Part shown: positions 31,117 to 42,141 of the stretch, one piece after another | Position numbering within the stretch: the stretch's first letter is position 1 | Layout: the number at the start of each line of letters is the position of its first letter | NCBI GenBank assembly: GCA_964019335.1 | Contig: OZ025742.1 | Location: forward strand, 124,001 to 188,000 | Length of the DNA stretch: 64,000 bases | Source of the DNA: Diplonema japonicum | Lineage: Eukaryota; Euglenozoa; Diplonemea; Diplonemida; Diplonemidae | Reading direction: 5' to 3' | The notes under the pieces: generated by a model | What the model saw: the letters and a program-made list of their open reading frames with translations, nothing else | What the model was told of the DNA's origin: nothing | The model's database searches: none | Made by a program: the position numbers and the translations under genes

Positions 31117-31845
31117 ATGCACCGTCTAGCGCTGTTGTTGCTGTGCGCGGTGGGCGTGGCGTCGATCGACCTGGCCAAGGTGCGGGCCGTGTCCTACAAG
31201 GAGATCGAAAAGCCCGCGGGGGGCAGGGGTGTGGTGGACACGGATGGGGTCCTAGAAAAGGGGGTTGTGGAGGAGGCCATCAAGAAGGTGAAGGGCGAGG
31301 TATACATCGTAGTGGTAGGGCGCATGCTGGTAGAGGACGGGTGGAAGGAGGAAGAGGAAACAAGCGATGAGGGCGAACGTGTGGTGAGGTTCTCAAACAG
31401 CTTGGCACACAGGTGGAGGTGCACAGGTGACTGCATCCTGTTCGTCCTCAGCGTCTCCGACAGGCAGCTAAAGCTCCGCTGTGGGGCACTTGCGGACTAC
31501 CAGATAGATGACATCATCAGCACCATCAAAGAAGACCTCCGAGAGCGGTCCTACACCCAAGCCTGCACTCGCATCATCTCCCTCACCTATTCCACTCTCT
31601 CGGGGACTCCTCCTTCGTGGACTTTTCTTACCTTCGTTGCCGTCCTTCTCCTCTTCTCCATCTCCGCTGTGCTTCTTTTCCCCAAGCATGCTGCTGTTTG
31701 GCTTGCGCTCTTCATCCTGTACCTCATCACGACGCACTGGACGGTGTTGGTCGTTACCTTTGGTGCCGCGCTTGCTGCCGGGTTTAACAAGTTCAACCAG
31801 CAACGGCCCTTGTCGCCTGTTCCCGATCCCTGGGCTGTGCTTTGA
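31117..31845 (+). CDS. TPM-domain membrane protein
   Basis: 242 residues: signal peptide MHRLALLLLCAVGVAS, then a TPM domain (TLP18.3/Psb32/MOLO-1 fold) with VDTDGVLEKGVVEEAIKKV, EVYIVVVGRML, FSNSLAHRWRCTGDCILFVL and the strand DRQLKLRCGALADYQIDDII, ending near residue 165. Two hydrophobic helices follow (FLTFVAVLLLFSISAVLLF and AVWLALFILYLITTHWTVLV) and a short cytosolic tail. TPM domains occur in photosystem repair, phosphatases and a nematode receptor modulator; here a lumenal TPM on a membrane hairpin is seen. Specific function unknown. Intronless. Confidence 0.8.
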   Translation: MHRLALLLLCAVGVASIDLAKVRAVSYKEIEKPAGGRGVVDTDGVLEKGVVEEAIKKVKGEVYIVVVGRMLVEDGWKEEEETSDEGERVVRFSNSLAHRWRCTGDCILFVLSVSDRQLKLRCGALADYQIDDIISTIKEDLRERSYTQACTRIISLTYSTLSGTPPSWTFLTFVAVLLLFSISAVLLFPKHAAVWLALFILYLITTHWTVLVVTFGAALAAGFNKFNQQRPLSPVPDPWAVL

Positions 31846-32305
31846 TGGGGAGGGGGGGAGTTAACCACTGAACCCACGACATTCAACAAAAAAAAAAAGA
31901 AAAAGTCCATAGCACCTTTTGGTCAAATAGCAACCTGCCATTCTCTTTTGTTTGGCGTTGCGCGATTTTTTTTTTTTTTTTTATTATTCCACTTTCGGCA
32001 TTATTTTAAGAACTCGAGGGGTTTAAAATCCGGGGGAAAGTGACAATGAAGAATATTTGACCCCACCTGAAGGAGGGCGTCACCGTGATCTTCAGGAGCC
32101 CGAAACACCGACAAGTACCAGAAACTCACCGATAGGCCCCCCGGACGCCAGAGAGTGAAATGCAAGCTAAATCTGGGCTAGATTAGTTTTTTGTATTTAG
32201 TGGTTTAGAAGTTTTAGAAGAAGAAATTTGAAGGGAAAAAAAAGAGAAAAGTGTGAGAATGAGTGGAAAAAAAAAAGTTTGACGAGTTTAATTTTTGTTT
32301 TTTTC

Positions 32306-32345
<40 letters not shown>

Positions 32346-32489
32346 GTTCCCCCACCTCCGTTTCCCATAAAGCAACTTCTCTATTTTTTTTTTTTCTTCT
32401 TGTGTTGCTGCAAGAGGATTTAAATATAAAATAATAATAATAATAAAAACCAGAAACACACACACAAAAAACTTTTTACAAAAACAACT
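31846..32489. other. Spacer
   Basis: Contains T runs, (ATT)n and a moderately GC-rich unrecognised block at 32000-32180. No gene supported. Confidence 0.6.
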
Positions 32490-32651
32490 ATGGGTGCCAT
32501 CACTGACCTCAAGAAGACCGGGCTTACTGGCGTTCACCACGTGCACACTCTTAAGCCCGCGAAGCCTGCAGCACCGATCCCGGCAGCCCCCGCTTCGGGC
32601 CCGAAGAAGCACCACCACTACATTGCTGCCATTGTTTCTGGTGTGACATGA
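32490..32651 (+). CDS. 53-residue protein, unknown
   Basis: GC-rich ORF in an AT-rich spacer: MGAITDLKKTGLTGVHHVHT, then Lys/Pro/Ala repeats and KKHHHYIAAIVSGVT followed by TGA. Start context (CAACTATGG) and the sharp compositional contrast with its surroundings favour a real gene. The His-rich and Lys/Pro/Ala composition is low complexity; no family recognised. Confidence 0.5.
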   Translation: MGAITDLKKTGLTGVHHVHTLKPAKPAAPIPAAPASGPKKHHHYIAAIVSGVT

Positions 32652-32974
32652 CACACAGGGAGAGGGGGGAAGAAGAAAAAAAAGGGGAAAAAAGAAGAAC
32701 TAACAACAAACAGCGCCTGCATTAATCCAGATCGACTGAACGTACACAACATTTGGCATGCCTTTAAATGAAGCTTTAAATTTAAAAAAAAAAAAAGAAA
32801 TTAAACAAAAATACCCTCCTAAAGAAAACTTTCTTTTCATTACACTTTTATTAAAAAAAAAAAAAAAAAACTGGTAGTTTATTTGTACGTGCTACCCCTT
32901 TGGGAAAAAAAAAAAAAAAAAAAAAAACCACACACAACAGGAGGAGGGGGGGGGAAGAAAAAAAAGAAAAAGAA

Positions 32975-34369
32975 ATGGCATTTCAAGACAACAGCCTCAC
33001 GGGGATGGAAGACACCCCCGAGGCGCGCATGGATAGAATCCGCGAGCTGCTGCTGAACAACCGGCCGAAACAAGTGGTGCTGGCGAACGTGAAAAGCCCG
33101 CAGCAAAAAGTTGCGGAGAGGCTCGGCTTGGCACAGCACCCGAAGGCAGCCGCACACACCCCTCCACCCCAACAACAACAACAACCACTAAGCCAACAAC
33201 CCAATCAACCCCCTCAAACACCAGACGCTTCCGAAGCCAACATAAAAGCTATGATGATGTCTTTAAAGGTTCAAAACGATCACCTTCGAGCAGCACTGCA
33301 CCGAACAACACAAGAGATCACCTCCTTACGTGCGGGTGCCTTCCTATCACTCCAATCAGACCAGTTCAAAGACCGCCGGTTCATTGAAGAACAGGAGCAG
33401 CACTACTGGGATTACATCAAGGTGGAACACGCGGTGGGGGAACGGGAAGAAACTTGGAAGAATATCGTGAGGGATATCGAGGCAAAACGGGTGGAGGAGG
33501 TTCAAAAGAAAGTTCCGGTTTTATCACCGCCTGTGGTGGCGTTTACCCCACAACCGCAACAGGTGGACGGGGGTGTGAAACGAATTGTGGCCGAGCTTCG
33601 AGACGAGCTCACAATGTTACGCAGGCAGTACAACAACGACAAGGCCCTGCACAACAAGGAGCGGGATCTTTGGAAGCAAGAACGAGAAGACCTCCTTGCC
33701 GCGTTGAAAATGCACAAACAATCTTCGAACAAACGCTCCACGTCTTCAGGAGCAACCCCTACCGCAACGTCACGACAGTACCACCCCAAGGACACCTACC
33801 CTCAAGTTTCCGAAATCGAAAAACAATTGCGAGCACGAGAGAAGAAGCGTGCCAGGATGGACAACATGCGGGAGAAGGAAAATTTTATGGCACGAGTTGC
33901 CTTCGGAAAATTGGAAAACACGGAACGAAGCGGCCTCGAGGTACAAGAGGACGACGAACGGAACAATTTAATCGTGAGGAGAACCTCTCAGAAACCCGCT
34001 GCGGTTGTTGCAGCGCGAAGTGATATTGAAGAAGTCCTCAAGTTGCTGCGGAATGGTATATCATCTGGTGCCATTTCAAAGACAGCTTTGCAAGGTGTTG
34101 TTGAAGGAAGCACCATCCCCCCTGCTTACGACGCGAGGTACGACCTTCTCTTTGCGCACCAAAGGGAGGCGCATGAAAATTTTGAAGGTCTCGTGCCCAC
34201 AGAGCAAGCTCCCCAACACCTCCCTTCGCTCCCATCGACCGCTGCGGGGACCCCCGCCACCACGCCTAAGGAGGCGAATCTCAACTCGCTCCTCACCACT
34301 CAGCTTCAAGAACTCGCCGTGCAGAACTCCGATCTTGCTTTGGACGGCTTCGACACCGATATTTTGTGA
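32975..34369 (+). CDS. Coiled-coil protein, unknown
   Basis: 464 residues. Begins MAFQDNSLTGMEDTPEARMD, an Arg/Gln N-terminus, Gln/Pro-rich linker (60-95), then long helices with coiled-coil character (ANIKAMMMSLKVQNDHLRAA; DQFKDRRFIEEQEQHYWDYI; VAELRDELTMLRRQYNNDKA; EIEKQLRAREKKRARMDNMR). The C-terminal part is mixed with SDIEEVLKLLRNGISSGAIS and an acidic end DGFDTDIL. Layout resembles cytoskeletal or flagellar coiled-coil proteins; no family match. Intronless. Confidence 0.8.
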   Translation: MAFQDNSLTGMEDTPEARMDRIRELLLNNRPKQVVLANVKSPQQKVAERLGLAQHPKAAAHTPPPQQQQQPLSQQPNQPPQTPDASEANIKAMMMSLKVQNDHLRAALHRTTQEITSLRAGAFLSLQSDQFKDRRFIEEQEQHYWDYIKVEHAVGEREETWKNIVRDIEAKRVEEVQKKVPVLSPPVVAFTPQPQQVDGGVKRIVAELRDELTMLRRQYNNDKALHNKERDLWKQEREDLLAALKMHKQSSNKRSTSSGATPTATSRQYHPKDTYPQVSEIEKQLRAREKKRARMDNMREKENFMARVAFGKLENTERSGLEVQEDDERNNLIVRRTSQKPAAVVAARSDIEEVLKLLRNGISSGAISKTALQGVVEGSTIPPAYDARYDLLFAHQREAHENFEGLVPTEQAPQHLPSLPSTAAGTPATTPKEANLNSLLTTQLQELAVQNSDLALDGFDTDIL

Positions 34370-34614
34370 CAGTCTGAAAAGCAGAATCCCACTCGAACCA
34401 AAGTGATACATTAATAAATAGATTCCCCACCCTTCCCCCCGCTCCTCTTTTTTTTTTTTTTTTTTTTTTTTGTGTGTTTTTTTAGAAATTTATAGGGAGA
34501 TAGGTGGGGGGGGGGGGGGGTACATAAGTTAACAAAACAAAAAAACAAAAAAAAAAACAAAATATAAAAAAAAAAAAGTTCACACCCCCTCCTCCTATGT
34601 ACATCTCATTTTAT

Positions 34615-34647
<33 letters not shown>

Positions 34648-34721
34648 GCCGACACGAAACTGTAAAATCCACAACAAGGGAGGGGGACCCCCCACCCCCT
34701 TATTTGTTGGCCGTTTCGCCA
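34370..34721. other. Spacer
   Basis: T, G and A runs and a (TA)n tract at 34620-34635. Nothing else seen. Confidence 0.6.
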
Positions 34722-37091
34722 ATGAAGCCAGGGCTGAACGAGCCTTTGAACAGCACTTACAACAACAACGATGACACAATTATCTTCAGCGACAGCGGGT
34801 TGGGGTACAGCACGGGGGAGCTGCTGAATGAGAGAAGCTGGCAGTTCAAGAACAGCGAGGCGGCGCCGGGCGAAGACACGGGCACAGGGACAGAAAAACC
34901 CGCCCCGCCCCTCTCAACGCTCACCAAAATCGCCTACGGCGCCCCCAACTTCGCCATGACCTCCTTAACCATGTTGATAGGCATCCACGGCACTATATTC
35001 TACATAGCAATAGGAGCAGATGTTGCATTCCTCGCCTTCTTCATCTCCATTGCCAGGTCTTTTGACGTCATCACAGATCCGGTCATGGGGTTCTTATCGG
35101 ATTCTACAGAGCCTGAATCGTGGAAACGGCAGTTTTCAAAACTGTCGTTTGTGAAAACGATTGGGCCACGCCTTCCAGAAGGCCGGCGGAGACCTTACAT
35201 GCTTCTTTTTGCTATAGGGTATTCGCTAGCGCTAGTGCTGCTTTTCATCCCGCCGACAGGGTTGAAAGACGGGTGGAAGATCTCATCGTGGTTCGGTTTT
35301 TTTTACATTATCTTCTACCTGTTCGACACATCTGCCAACGTTCCCTGGGGTGCACTGGGACCGGAACTGTCTGACGATCCTAAGGAACGGGACGGTTTGT
35401 TCTTCGTGTCGAACCTCTTCAAGGGAATGGGAGTCTTGGTGGCCGCGACACTGCCCGCGATTCTAACCATTGTTTTAAAGGGCGACACAACCACAGAAGC
35501 AACCCCTACATTGGTAGCTGAACCCGGTGTAACGTGTCCAAGGGAGGTTGAACACATCGTTAAGGGTTGCAGCGATGCCACGCATCTCAATGGTACCAGC
35601 GAGGTTATTATTGAAACGGAGAATTCTGACTCTGCGGAGCTCGACGCGAAGAGGCTTGCGATGGCGCTGGTGGCCGTTTTCTTTGCTGTGTATTATTTCG
35701 CGACGATGATGACCGCTGTTGTTAAAATACGGGAGAAGAAGCACGACGACAGAAAACCGTCCCCGCCGCTTGTCCCGTCCATCATGGCAACGCTTCGGAA
35801 CAAACCGTTCATGTTGATCCTCCCTGCATGGGTTCTCGACATGACCGCCATCACAATGCTTGGAACAATGCTCCCATTCTTCACGGAGTACGTTGTCATG
35901 CCGAACTCCGTCTCGCAATGCGATCCATTATGCTGTGGGGACGACTGTCGATCAGAAGCGTTATGCGGAACAACACTATGGCTTGCCATAGGTTTGGTCG
36001 CGCTAATGGGAGCCAACGTTGTGTCAATGCCATTCTGGCTTCTCGCGACGAGGTACTTCGGAAAGAGAAGAGCGTGGCTGTCGTTCAATTTAATGACCGC
36101 TGTTACAGATTCGTTGTTTGTGTTTGTTGGTGCTGGCGATCCAAAACTTACTGTTTTTCTGGCGTTTTTGAACGGGCTGCCCTCTGGGGGGCAATTCTTA
36201 ACAGAGTCTATTGTTGCGGATGTGATTGATTATGACGAATTTTTGACGGGTTTGAGAAGCGAGGGCCGATTCACGATATTCCAAACGTTTCTCCCGAAGC
36301 TTGTGTCCATCCCCGCGCAGACCATCCCGCTTGCGTTGCTGTCCGCGTTCGGGTTTGTTTCGCCGTGCTCCGACGGGTCGCCGTACCACCCGCAACCGAA
36401 AAAAGTCAAAATTTTCATTCAAATCGTGTTTTTCATCATTCCGTCAATGTGCGCTTTCGCATCGTTTCTGATCAAACGGAAGTTTCCGATCACGGAAAGT
36501 ATGGTGGATGAGATTAGGCTGGGATGTGCGAAGCATTCTAAGAATCAACCTGCATTTGATCCAGTTACAGAAACCATGAAAAACCTCCCTTGGTACGCGA
36601 CGGATCTGGATGTACTTTCAGAGTCGGTGTGGAAACTCGACAATTTTTTCCTCCCTCAGCTGTTGCTTTTTCAGAACGATGCGAAAATAACCGGGGAGAC
36701 AAGCGGGCGTGAAAAAGTGATCGACGGGCTTTCCAAGATGTTTTGGTGGTTGCTGGTATCTGGTGTGGTTCTCCTTTGCCTTACCATAGCTGCTGTCCCA
36801 TTAGGGTGGCTCAGCGATCCGTCAACGTCTTGGATCCCGTCCTTCAGTGTCATCCTCTGTGGGTTGTCGTTCGCCTCTGCAGCGTTCAATAAAACGCGGC
36901 TCACGACCGCTCAGGAGCTCCTTCATAATCCAGACACGTGGAACAAGGTTGTTAAGGTTATCGACGATGTCCTCCATGACAGGAAGGGGACCCGCCCTCC
37001 TGAGACGCAAAGCAACCCCCTCTACCTCGGGATCTCATCGCACTACACCACTATTGAGAATGGACAGCCGGTGGTTAGAGGAACCATCTAG
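34722..37091 (+). CDS. MFS transporter, GPH/MFS_2 family
   Basis: 789 residues. About 12 membrane helices; the family signature loop after helix 2-3 is clear: ARSFDVITDPVMGFLSDSTE and RLPEGRRRPYMLLFAIGYSL. Further marks are TSANVPWGALGPELSDDPKE in helix 5 region and NGLPSGGQFLTESIVADVID, DYDEFLTGLRSEGRFTIFQT in the second half. GPH family members move sugars or lysolipids with cations (MFSD2-, melibiose-carrier-like). A long Cys-containing extramembrane loop (ATPTLVAEPGVTCPREVEHI..) and an extended C-terminal region with two extra hydrophobic segments (LSKMFWWLLVSGVVLLCLTI) are unusual. Substrate unknown. Intronless over 2.4 kb. Confidence 0.88.
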   Translation: MKPGLNEPLNSTYNNNDDTIIFSDSGLGYSTGELLNERSWQFKNSEAAPGEDTGTGTEKPAPPLSTLTKIAYGAPNFAMTSLTMLIGIHGTIFYIAIGADVAFLAFFISIARSFDVITDPVMGFLSDSTEPESWKRQFSKLSFVKTIGPRLPEGRRRPYMLLFAIGYSLALVLLFIPPTGLKDGWKISSWFGFFYIIFYLFDTSANVPWGALGPELSDDPKERDGLFFVSNLFKGMGVLVAATLPAILTIVLKGDTTTEATPTLVAEPGVTCPREVEHIVKGCSDATHLNGTSEVIIETENSDSAELDAKRLAMALVAVFFAVYYFATMMTAVVKIREKKHDDRKPSPPLVPSIMATLRNKPFMLILPAWVLDMTAITMLGTMLPFFTEYVVMPNSVSQCDPLCCGDDCRSEALCGTTLWLAIGLVALMGANVVSMPFWLLATRYFGKRRAWLSFNLMTAVTDSLFVFVGAGDPKLTVFLAFLNGLPSGGQFLTESIVADVIDYDEFLTGLRSEGRFTIFQTFLPKLVSIPAQTIPLALLSAFGFVSPCSDGSPYHPQPKKVKIFIQIVFFIIPSMCAFASFLIKRKFPITESMVDEIRLGCAKHSKNQPAFDPVTETMKNLPWYATDLDVLSESVWKLDNFFLPQLLLFQNDAKITGETSGREKVIDGLSKMFWWLLVSGVVLLCLTIAAVPLGWLSDPSTSWIPSFSVILCGLSFASAAFNKTRLTTAQELLHNPDTWNKVVKVIDDVLHDRKGTRPPETQSNPLYLGISSHYTTIENGQPVVRGTI

Positions 37092-37212
37092 GGGGGGTTT
37101 ATACACTAAAGAAAAAAAAAAAAAAAAAAGAAAAATCAATGCCGTATACATTTTTTTTTTTTGTGATTTTTTTTTCTTTTGCGAGACATTTTGTGATTTT
37201 TTTTCGGGGGGG

Positions 37213-37435
37213 GAGGGGGTAATTCACTTAATACCTAAGAGAAAAAGAAGGGGGGGGAAAAAAAGTCCAAAATTCACCCAGTGCCCAAAAAAAAAAAAAA
37301 AAAGGTTTTTTTTGGGGTCTGGGAGGTCCATCCAGCTGTCCTCAAGTGAGATTGTCTCTTGAAACCCCATTTTGGGTATTAATTGAACTTTCAACTTTTT
37401 TCTGGGTACTATTAAGGTGAATTGCCCCTTCTTTG
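37213..37435. repeat. MITE-like TIR element, copy 1
   Basis: Ends are inverted: GGGGGTAATTCACTTAATACC on the left and GGTGAATTGCCCC preceded by TACTATTAA on the right. The inside includes the motif TCCTCAAGTGAGATTGTC. A related element is at 38645-38832. Confidence 0.45.
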
Positions 37436-37571
37436 GGGGGCAGCAACCGCCTTACCGCGCCGCACTGGTTAAAAGCTCGCCCCAACGTGTAATTTGACTA
37501 CAACCACCCCCCGCCCCGTGTACTTTATGGCACACTTGGGGCCGACTGTGTCACCTTGATATTAAAAAATC

Positions 37572-37604
<33 letters not shown>

Positions 37605-37605
<1 letters not shown>

Positions 37606-37660
37606 ATAAGTAGAGACAAGGGGGACGTTCCAAAACAGGAACCTCCTTTATCTCATCTCT
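37605..37660 (+). repeat. LINE 3' tail stub
   Basis: 56 bp identical to 46263-46318, the 3' end of the LINE fragment, embedded between two T runs of 24 or more. This is what an extremely 5'-truncated insertion of that LINE into a T tract would look like. Confidence 0.75.
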
Positions 37661-38644
37661 TTTTTTTTTTTTTTTTTTTTTTTTTGAATGAGAAACCAAT
37701 ATGTTGTTCTTTATTTTTTTTGGGGGGGGGTAGATTACTGCGGTACAAACTAAACACAAATTACAAAAAAAAAAAAAAAAAAAACATGAAAAGAGATTAG
37801 TGATCTTTGGATTTATCTTGTATTCTTTTTGATTTTTTTTTTCTTACCGTTCCCCCGTCACGACGCTAACGTGGAAGGTTCCTTAAGACCATTCACTTAT
37901 TGCTATTGAAAAAAAAAAGGGGGGGGCAGCAGCATTCCACGGGGGGGTGCGTCAAGACGCGGGTGAGTGGAAACAACCTTTTTTTTTTTTCTTCTCACTT
38001 TTCTTTCCTAGATTTTACCTTTAACACACAACAAAAAAAAGGGGAGAAGAAGGCATCCGTTGCTTCTTTTCTTTCTTTCTCTTTTTTTGGGGGACCAATG
38101 TTTCCAACCTCCCTGTGGTGGTTCCTGGTAATTGTGGTTTGGAGAAACACAAGCGAAAGGGAAACTCTCGTTCTAAAGCCGTACACGTGGGGATACCTGG
38201 ACGGGGGTGGAGAGCCCACCCTACGCGTGGCGCCAGTTAGCATCGCCCTCAACGGAGAGTCCCTTATCCCATTACATCGAACAAGGAGGTGGCTTCACCA
38301 GGTCAGGCAAGTAGCCTCCCCGCGGCATCGTGCCAGTGAAGCAAGCCTCCCACAACTCTCCAGTTGGTGTTTAATTGCTTCTGTGGCCCCTCTCCCTATT
38401 TCAATTTCCAAGCTTTCTTTACCTCTCCACTTTTACTTTCTACGGGACCACAGGGGACTTGGGAGGCTTCGGGGCGAAGTTTCACAAGGGTGGCCGCTGT
38501 GTCACATACTGCATGGCACCACTAAAATCGAGACAACTTTTTTTTTTTTTTTTTTTTTTTTTCTTCCCTCCCGAATCGGGAAAATCACAAGACACCGTTT
38601 GCTGCAAGCAGTTCTTTCCCACACACTTCAAAAAAAGTGGTAGG

Positions 38645-38832
38645 TTGGTAATTCACTTGTTGCCCAAAAAAAAAAAGTCGAAAATTTCACTAATGGATTT
38701 TTTTTTTTGGGTATTTTTGGTTCCCTGAGAGGCTGAGCAAGGGGGGGACTACTTTAGACATTTTATAAAATAGTTTCAACTCTAAAGGGTATTTTCGACT
38801 TTTTTTTTGGGTTATTAGGTGGTTTTAAACAG
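38645..38832. repeat. MITE-like TIR element, copy 2
   Basis: Left GGTAATTCACTTGTTGCCC plus A run and GTCGAAAAT; right arm is the imperfect inverse (ATTTTCGAC, T run, GGGTTATTAGGTGG). Shares left-end sequence with 37213-37435. Confidence 0.45.
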
Positions 38833-38973
38833 CTTTTTTTTCTTTTTTTTTTTTTTTTTTTCTTCCCTTGGCGCTGCCCTCTCCAGCAAACAATTGCACA
38901 TGACGCAGCGTTTATTCACATTATTATTATTATTATTATTTTTGCCCCCTTTCTCTTATATGTTACTAAATCT

Positions 38974-39015
<42 letters not shown>

Positions 39016-39871
39016 GAATGGGGAAAAAAACACCCCCTTCCCCCCCCACCCAACGACACCCAGCAACACCGCCACTGATCACAGGTGGGGTCCTTTTTTT
39101 TTTCCAGAGGCAAAAAAAAAAAAAAAAAAAACTAAAAAACCAAAAGATATTTTCTTCGTTTACCAGAACGAGTCACCTGCCTAGGTGTGAGCCTTGCAAC
39201 GCCCCTTAAGCTGACCCTGATGTCTCTGGTAATTTGGAAGTAAATAAGATTTTTCTTGAAACCAAAAAAAGGGGGGGGGGGGAAGAAAAGGCCTGAAAAA
39301 CGCCAGAAAAAAGGGCAATTTGGGAAGGGTGTGTGGGGGAGGAAAATATATGGGGGAGAAGACACTAGTTTTCCTTTTCCCCCGCCCAGCCTTCCTTTCT
39401 GTTCTTTTGTATTTCTTTTCCTTTGTCCAGTGGGTGGAGGGGGGGGGGGGCTGCAGGTATCGTTGTTATCACTGTTGTTGTTTTCTTCTCTTTTTCTTTT
39501 TTTTTTTTATTTTTATATTCGGTCATTTTACTTCTCCCTCCCCCCTCTCCCCTCCCACCCTATTTTCCATCTTAAATTCTTGAGAAATAAAAAGAAAGAT
39601 ACTTCAAAAAAAAAGAAAAACCCATGAATAGAACAAAAGGGAAAAAAAAAAGAAAACGAACTAGAAGAAAAGAAAAGAAAACATTTGTAGCCATTTCTAC
39701 GGTTGGTGTCATCTCTAAGAAACACAAGCTTAGTTAGGCGAGACAAAAAAATAGCCCTCTTGTGCCGGGCTGCGAAATGCTTAAAATTTGCCCGAGCATT
39801 GGCGGCTTTAACACTAAACGTGTAGCAACTTCCTATGTAAAAACGGCACCTTTTTTTTTTTGTATATTGTG

Positions 39872-39908
39872 AGGCGTCCTGCCACATACCGCAGGTACCC
39901 TTAAATGT

Positions 39909-39912
<4 letters not shown>
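39872..39912 (+). repeat. 41-bp stub repeat R2, copy 2
   Basis: Identical to 7760-7800; followed directly by about 30 T. Confidence 0.85.
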
Positions 39913-39942
<30 letters not shown>

Positions 39943-40466
39943 GATTTTCGGGTTTTCTGTTTATCATTTACCGTAGAAATGCCCAATATATATCGTTGTG
40001 CTTGGAGTAATGGTGGAGTGCTTTTTTTTTTTTTTTAAATTTTTTTTTTCTCTCTCTACTCTTTTTTGAAAATATTATTCACATTGAGAGTTGAGTTTAA
40101 AAAAAAAAAAAAAAAGAAGAAGAAAGAAGAAAAAAAAAAAGAACTTGCCCCTTGCTTGGGGAGGGTGGGAGTTAATTCAGTTTTTTTGTGTGCGGGAGGG
40201 GGGAAAAAAGGAGAGGAGACGGGAGGGTCGCACTATTCGAACTCGAGTCCCTTTCTTCAATGATGGGGCTTTCTTTTTATTTTTCCCCGAGTTCGGGAGA
40301 GAAAAAAAAAATAAACAAAAAAAAACAAAAAAAACTGAGAGTTACTTTGGTACTACCACGAACCTCCCCTGCCGAAGGGCTGTTACTGCAAATGCCCTTC
40401 TTTTTTTTTTTTTTTTTTTTTCTTCTTCTTCTCTTTCTTCCAACAAACTCAGCGCATCATCAAAAA

Positions 40467-40506
<40 letters not shown>

Positions 40507-40920
40507 TTTTTTTCCGTAAAACGAACGAAATGCCTGTTGTGGCCGCACTGTGATATTAGGAACCAGCATCCCTCATTTTACTCCCCAGGGCTGATCCCGT
40601 TTGCCCTCAAATTGCTGTCGACTTCATAGCAACCGAGAGGATCCACATGGACAGGATGCACCGAAAAGGAACCAGGAACCATCCTGATATTCCGGCAGAA
40701 ACCCCGAAGGCCACCCGATCCTAGAGGAGCAACTGCGAACACATTAGATTGCATCCGCTAGTTGGTTTCACGCCCAAGCTGCTGAATAGATACCACGACG
40801 GGCCTAAGGCACTACCACGACAGAAGGGATCAAACACTAGGTTCCCTTCAAAGACACCTTTTTTTTTTTTTTTTTTGGCGTTCCCAGCAGCGCGAGTGGA
40901 TCGCGTCAACTCCCTGCGCT

Positions 40921-41152
40921 GTATAGGAGGACCGACCACACACGGGTATGACAGGAGGCCAGTACTCCCGGAGCGAACCATGAGCAGCATCGAAGGCTTG
41001 CGTGACACGTACCTGTCGCAGACCCCGACAAGGCTGCCCCGCAGTTTTACCACCGCAGTAGGAACCCGCCAGAGCCCCCAGAACGGGGACAACGGGGACT
41101 AAGTACAGCGCGGCCGGTGAGCGCAAAAACGCATACCTTAAAAGAATAGTTT
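40921..41152 (+). repeat. Dispersed repeat R6, copy 2
   Basis: Homologous to 18470-18653, with about 40 bp extra near 40950 and small insertions. Upstream unique GC-rich sequence (40560-40860) may belong to the same element. Ends in ACCTTAAAAGAATAG and a T run about 70 bp before NUBPL. Confidence 0.65.
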
Positions 41153-41239
41153 TTTTTTTTTTTTTTTTTCCCACTCTACCATATGTACCCCCGTTCTATT
41201 CATTTAAAAAAAAAAGCAAAAAAAAAAAAAAAAAAAAAA

Positions 41240-42012
41240 ATGGCGAAAACAATCCAGAAGCTAGGCATACCAGGTGTTAAGAACATCATAGCAGTGTCGT
41301 CCTGTAAGGGGGGCGTCGGGAAAAGCACCACTGCCGTCAACCTCGCAGTGGCAATGAGCAATTTGGGAAGGGTCACTGGGCTGCTGGACGCCGACGTGCA
41401 AGGCCCCAGCATCCCGCGAATGTTGGGGATGCACAAGCTGGAAGGAGTAAAAGGGACAGCAGAGGGGAAATTCCTCCCCCCTCAGAACTACGGCGTCAAA
41501 GCCATGTCCCTGGGGCTGCTGGTCGATGACGATAAATCCGTAGTGGCTAGAGGGCCTATGATATCACAGCAAATACAAGGCTTGATCACACAGGTTGACT
41601 GGGGCGAGTTAGATGTACTTTGCATCGACATGCCACCTGGGACACATGACGTCCACCTCACCATCGCACAGCACCTCTCGCTTGATGGTGCTGTGGTAGT
41701 CACTACTCCGCAGGAGATTGCGGCGATGGACACGCGGCGGGGGATGCAGATGTTTCGTGAGGTGAAGGTACCCCTCCTCGGGCTTATCGAGAACATGTCT
41801 TACTTTCTCTGCCCGAACTGCACCGAGAAGCACTACCTCTTCGGCAAGGCGAACCTTGCAGAGGAGGCCGCGAAGAAATTTCAGATCCCCTTGTTGGGTG
41901 CCATACCCTTCGAGCTCTCCACACGTGAGGGCGGCGATCTCGGCGCCCCTGTGACACACCTTGGTGAAAATGGGCATGTTATGGCAAAACCGTATGAGGG
42001 GGGGGGAAATAT

Positions 42013-42044
<32 letters not shown>

Positions 42045-42141
42045 CAGTTACTTCAGCATTGCAAAGGAGATTCTCCAGATTTTGGACGAGAAGGACAAAA
42101 AGAAAGACGGCCAGAAGCTCGAAATTGTGTTTGAGGATTGA
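41240..42141 (+). CDS. NUBPL/Ind1-type P-loop Fe-S cluster carrier (2 exons)
   Basis: Exons 41240-41991 and 42048-42141, 281 residues. Mrp/NBP35-family ATPase; NUBPL delivers [4Fe-4S] clusters to respiratory complex I. Seen: deviant Walker A SCKGGVGKST (21-30), LLDADVQGPSIPRMLG, VVARGPMISQQIQG, VDMP-like CIDMPPGTHDVHL, VTTPQEIAAMDTRRG, and the cluster-binding CPNC (C191, C194). The opening GIPGVKNIIAVSS and IENMSYFLCPNC favour the NUBPL branch over cytosolic NUBP1/2; the N-terminal four-Cys region of NUBP1 is absent. No obvious presequence. Splicing restores AKPYFSIAKEILQILDEKD, the expected C-terminal helix; without it the frame becomes basic nonsense. Confidence 0.92.
41992..42047 (+). other. 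56-nt poly-A intron of NUBPL
   Basis: GTATGAGGGGG, ATATTGATTT, then about 26 A and CAG; phase 2. Position fixed by homology on both sides. ATTGATTT might hold the branch point. Confidence 0.92.

Larger units (their letters stand above)
37092..41239. other. 4-kb gene-poor stretch
   Basis: Holds two MITE-like elements, a LINE stub, stub R2 copy 2 and repeat R6 copy 2, separated by homopolymers. A 180-codon open frame at 38098-38643 (starts MFPTSLWWFLVIVVWRN) ends in poly-Phe and has no recognisable domain; it is not called as a gene. Confidence 0.6.

Noticed and set aside
38098-38643. 180-codon ORF starting MFPTSLWWFLVIVV
   Set aside because: No domain, ends through a T run as poly-Phe, lies among MITEs and stubs; not enough to call a gene.
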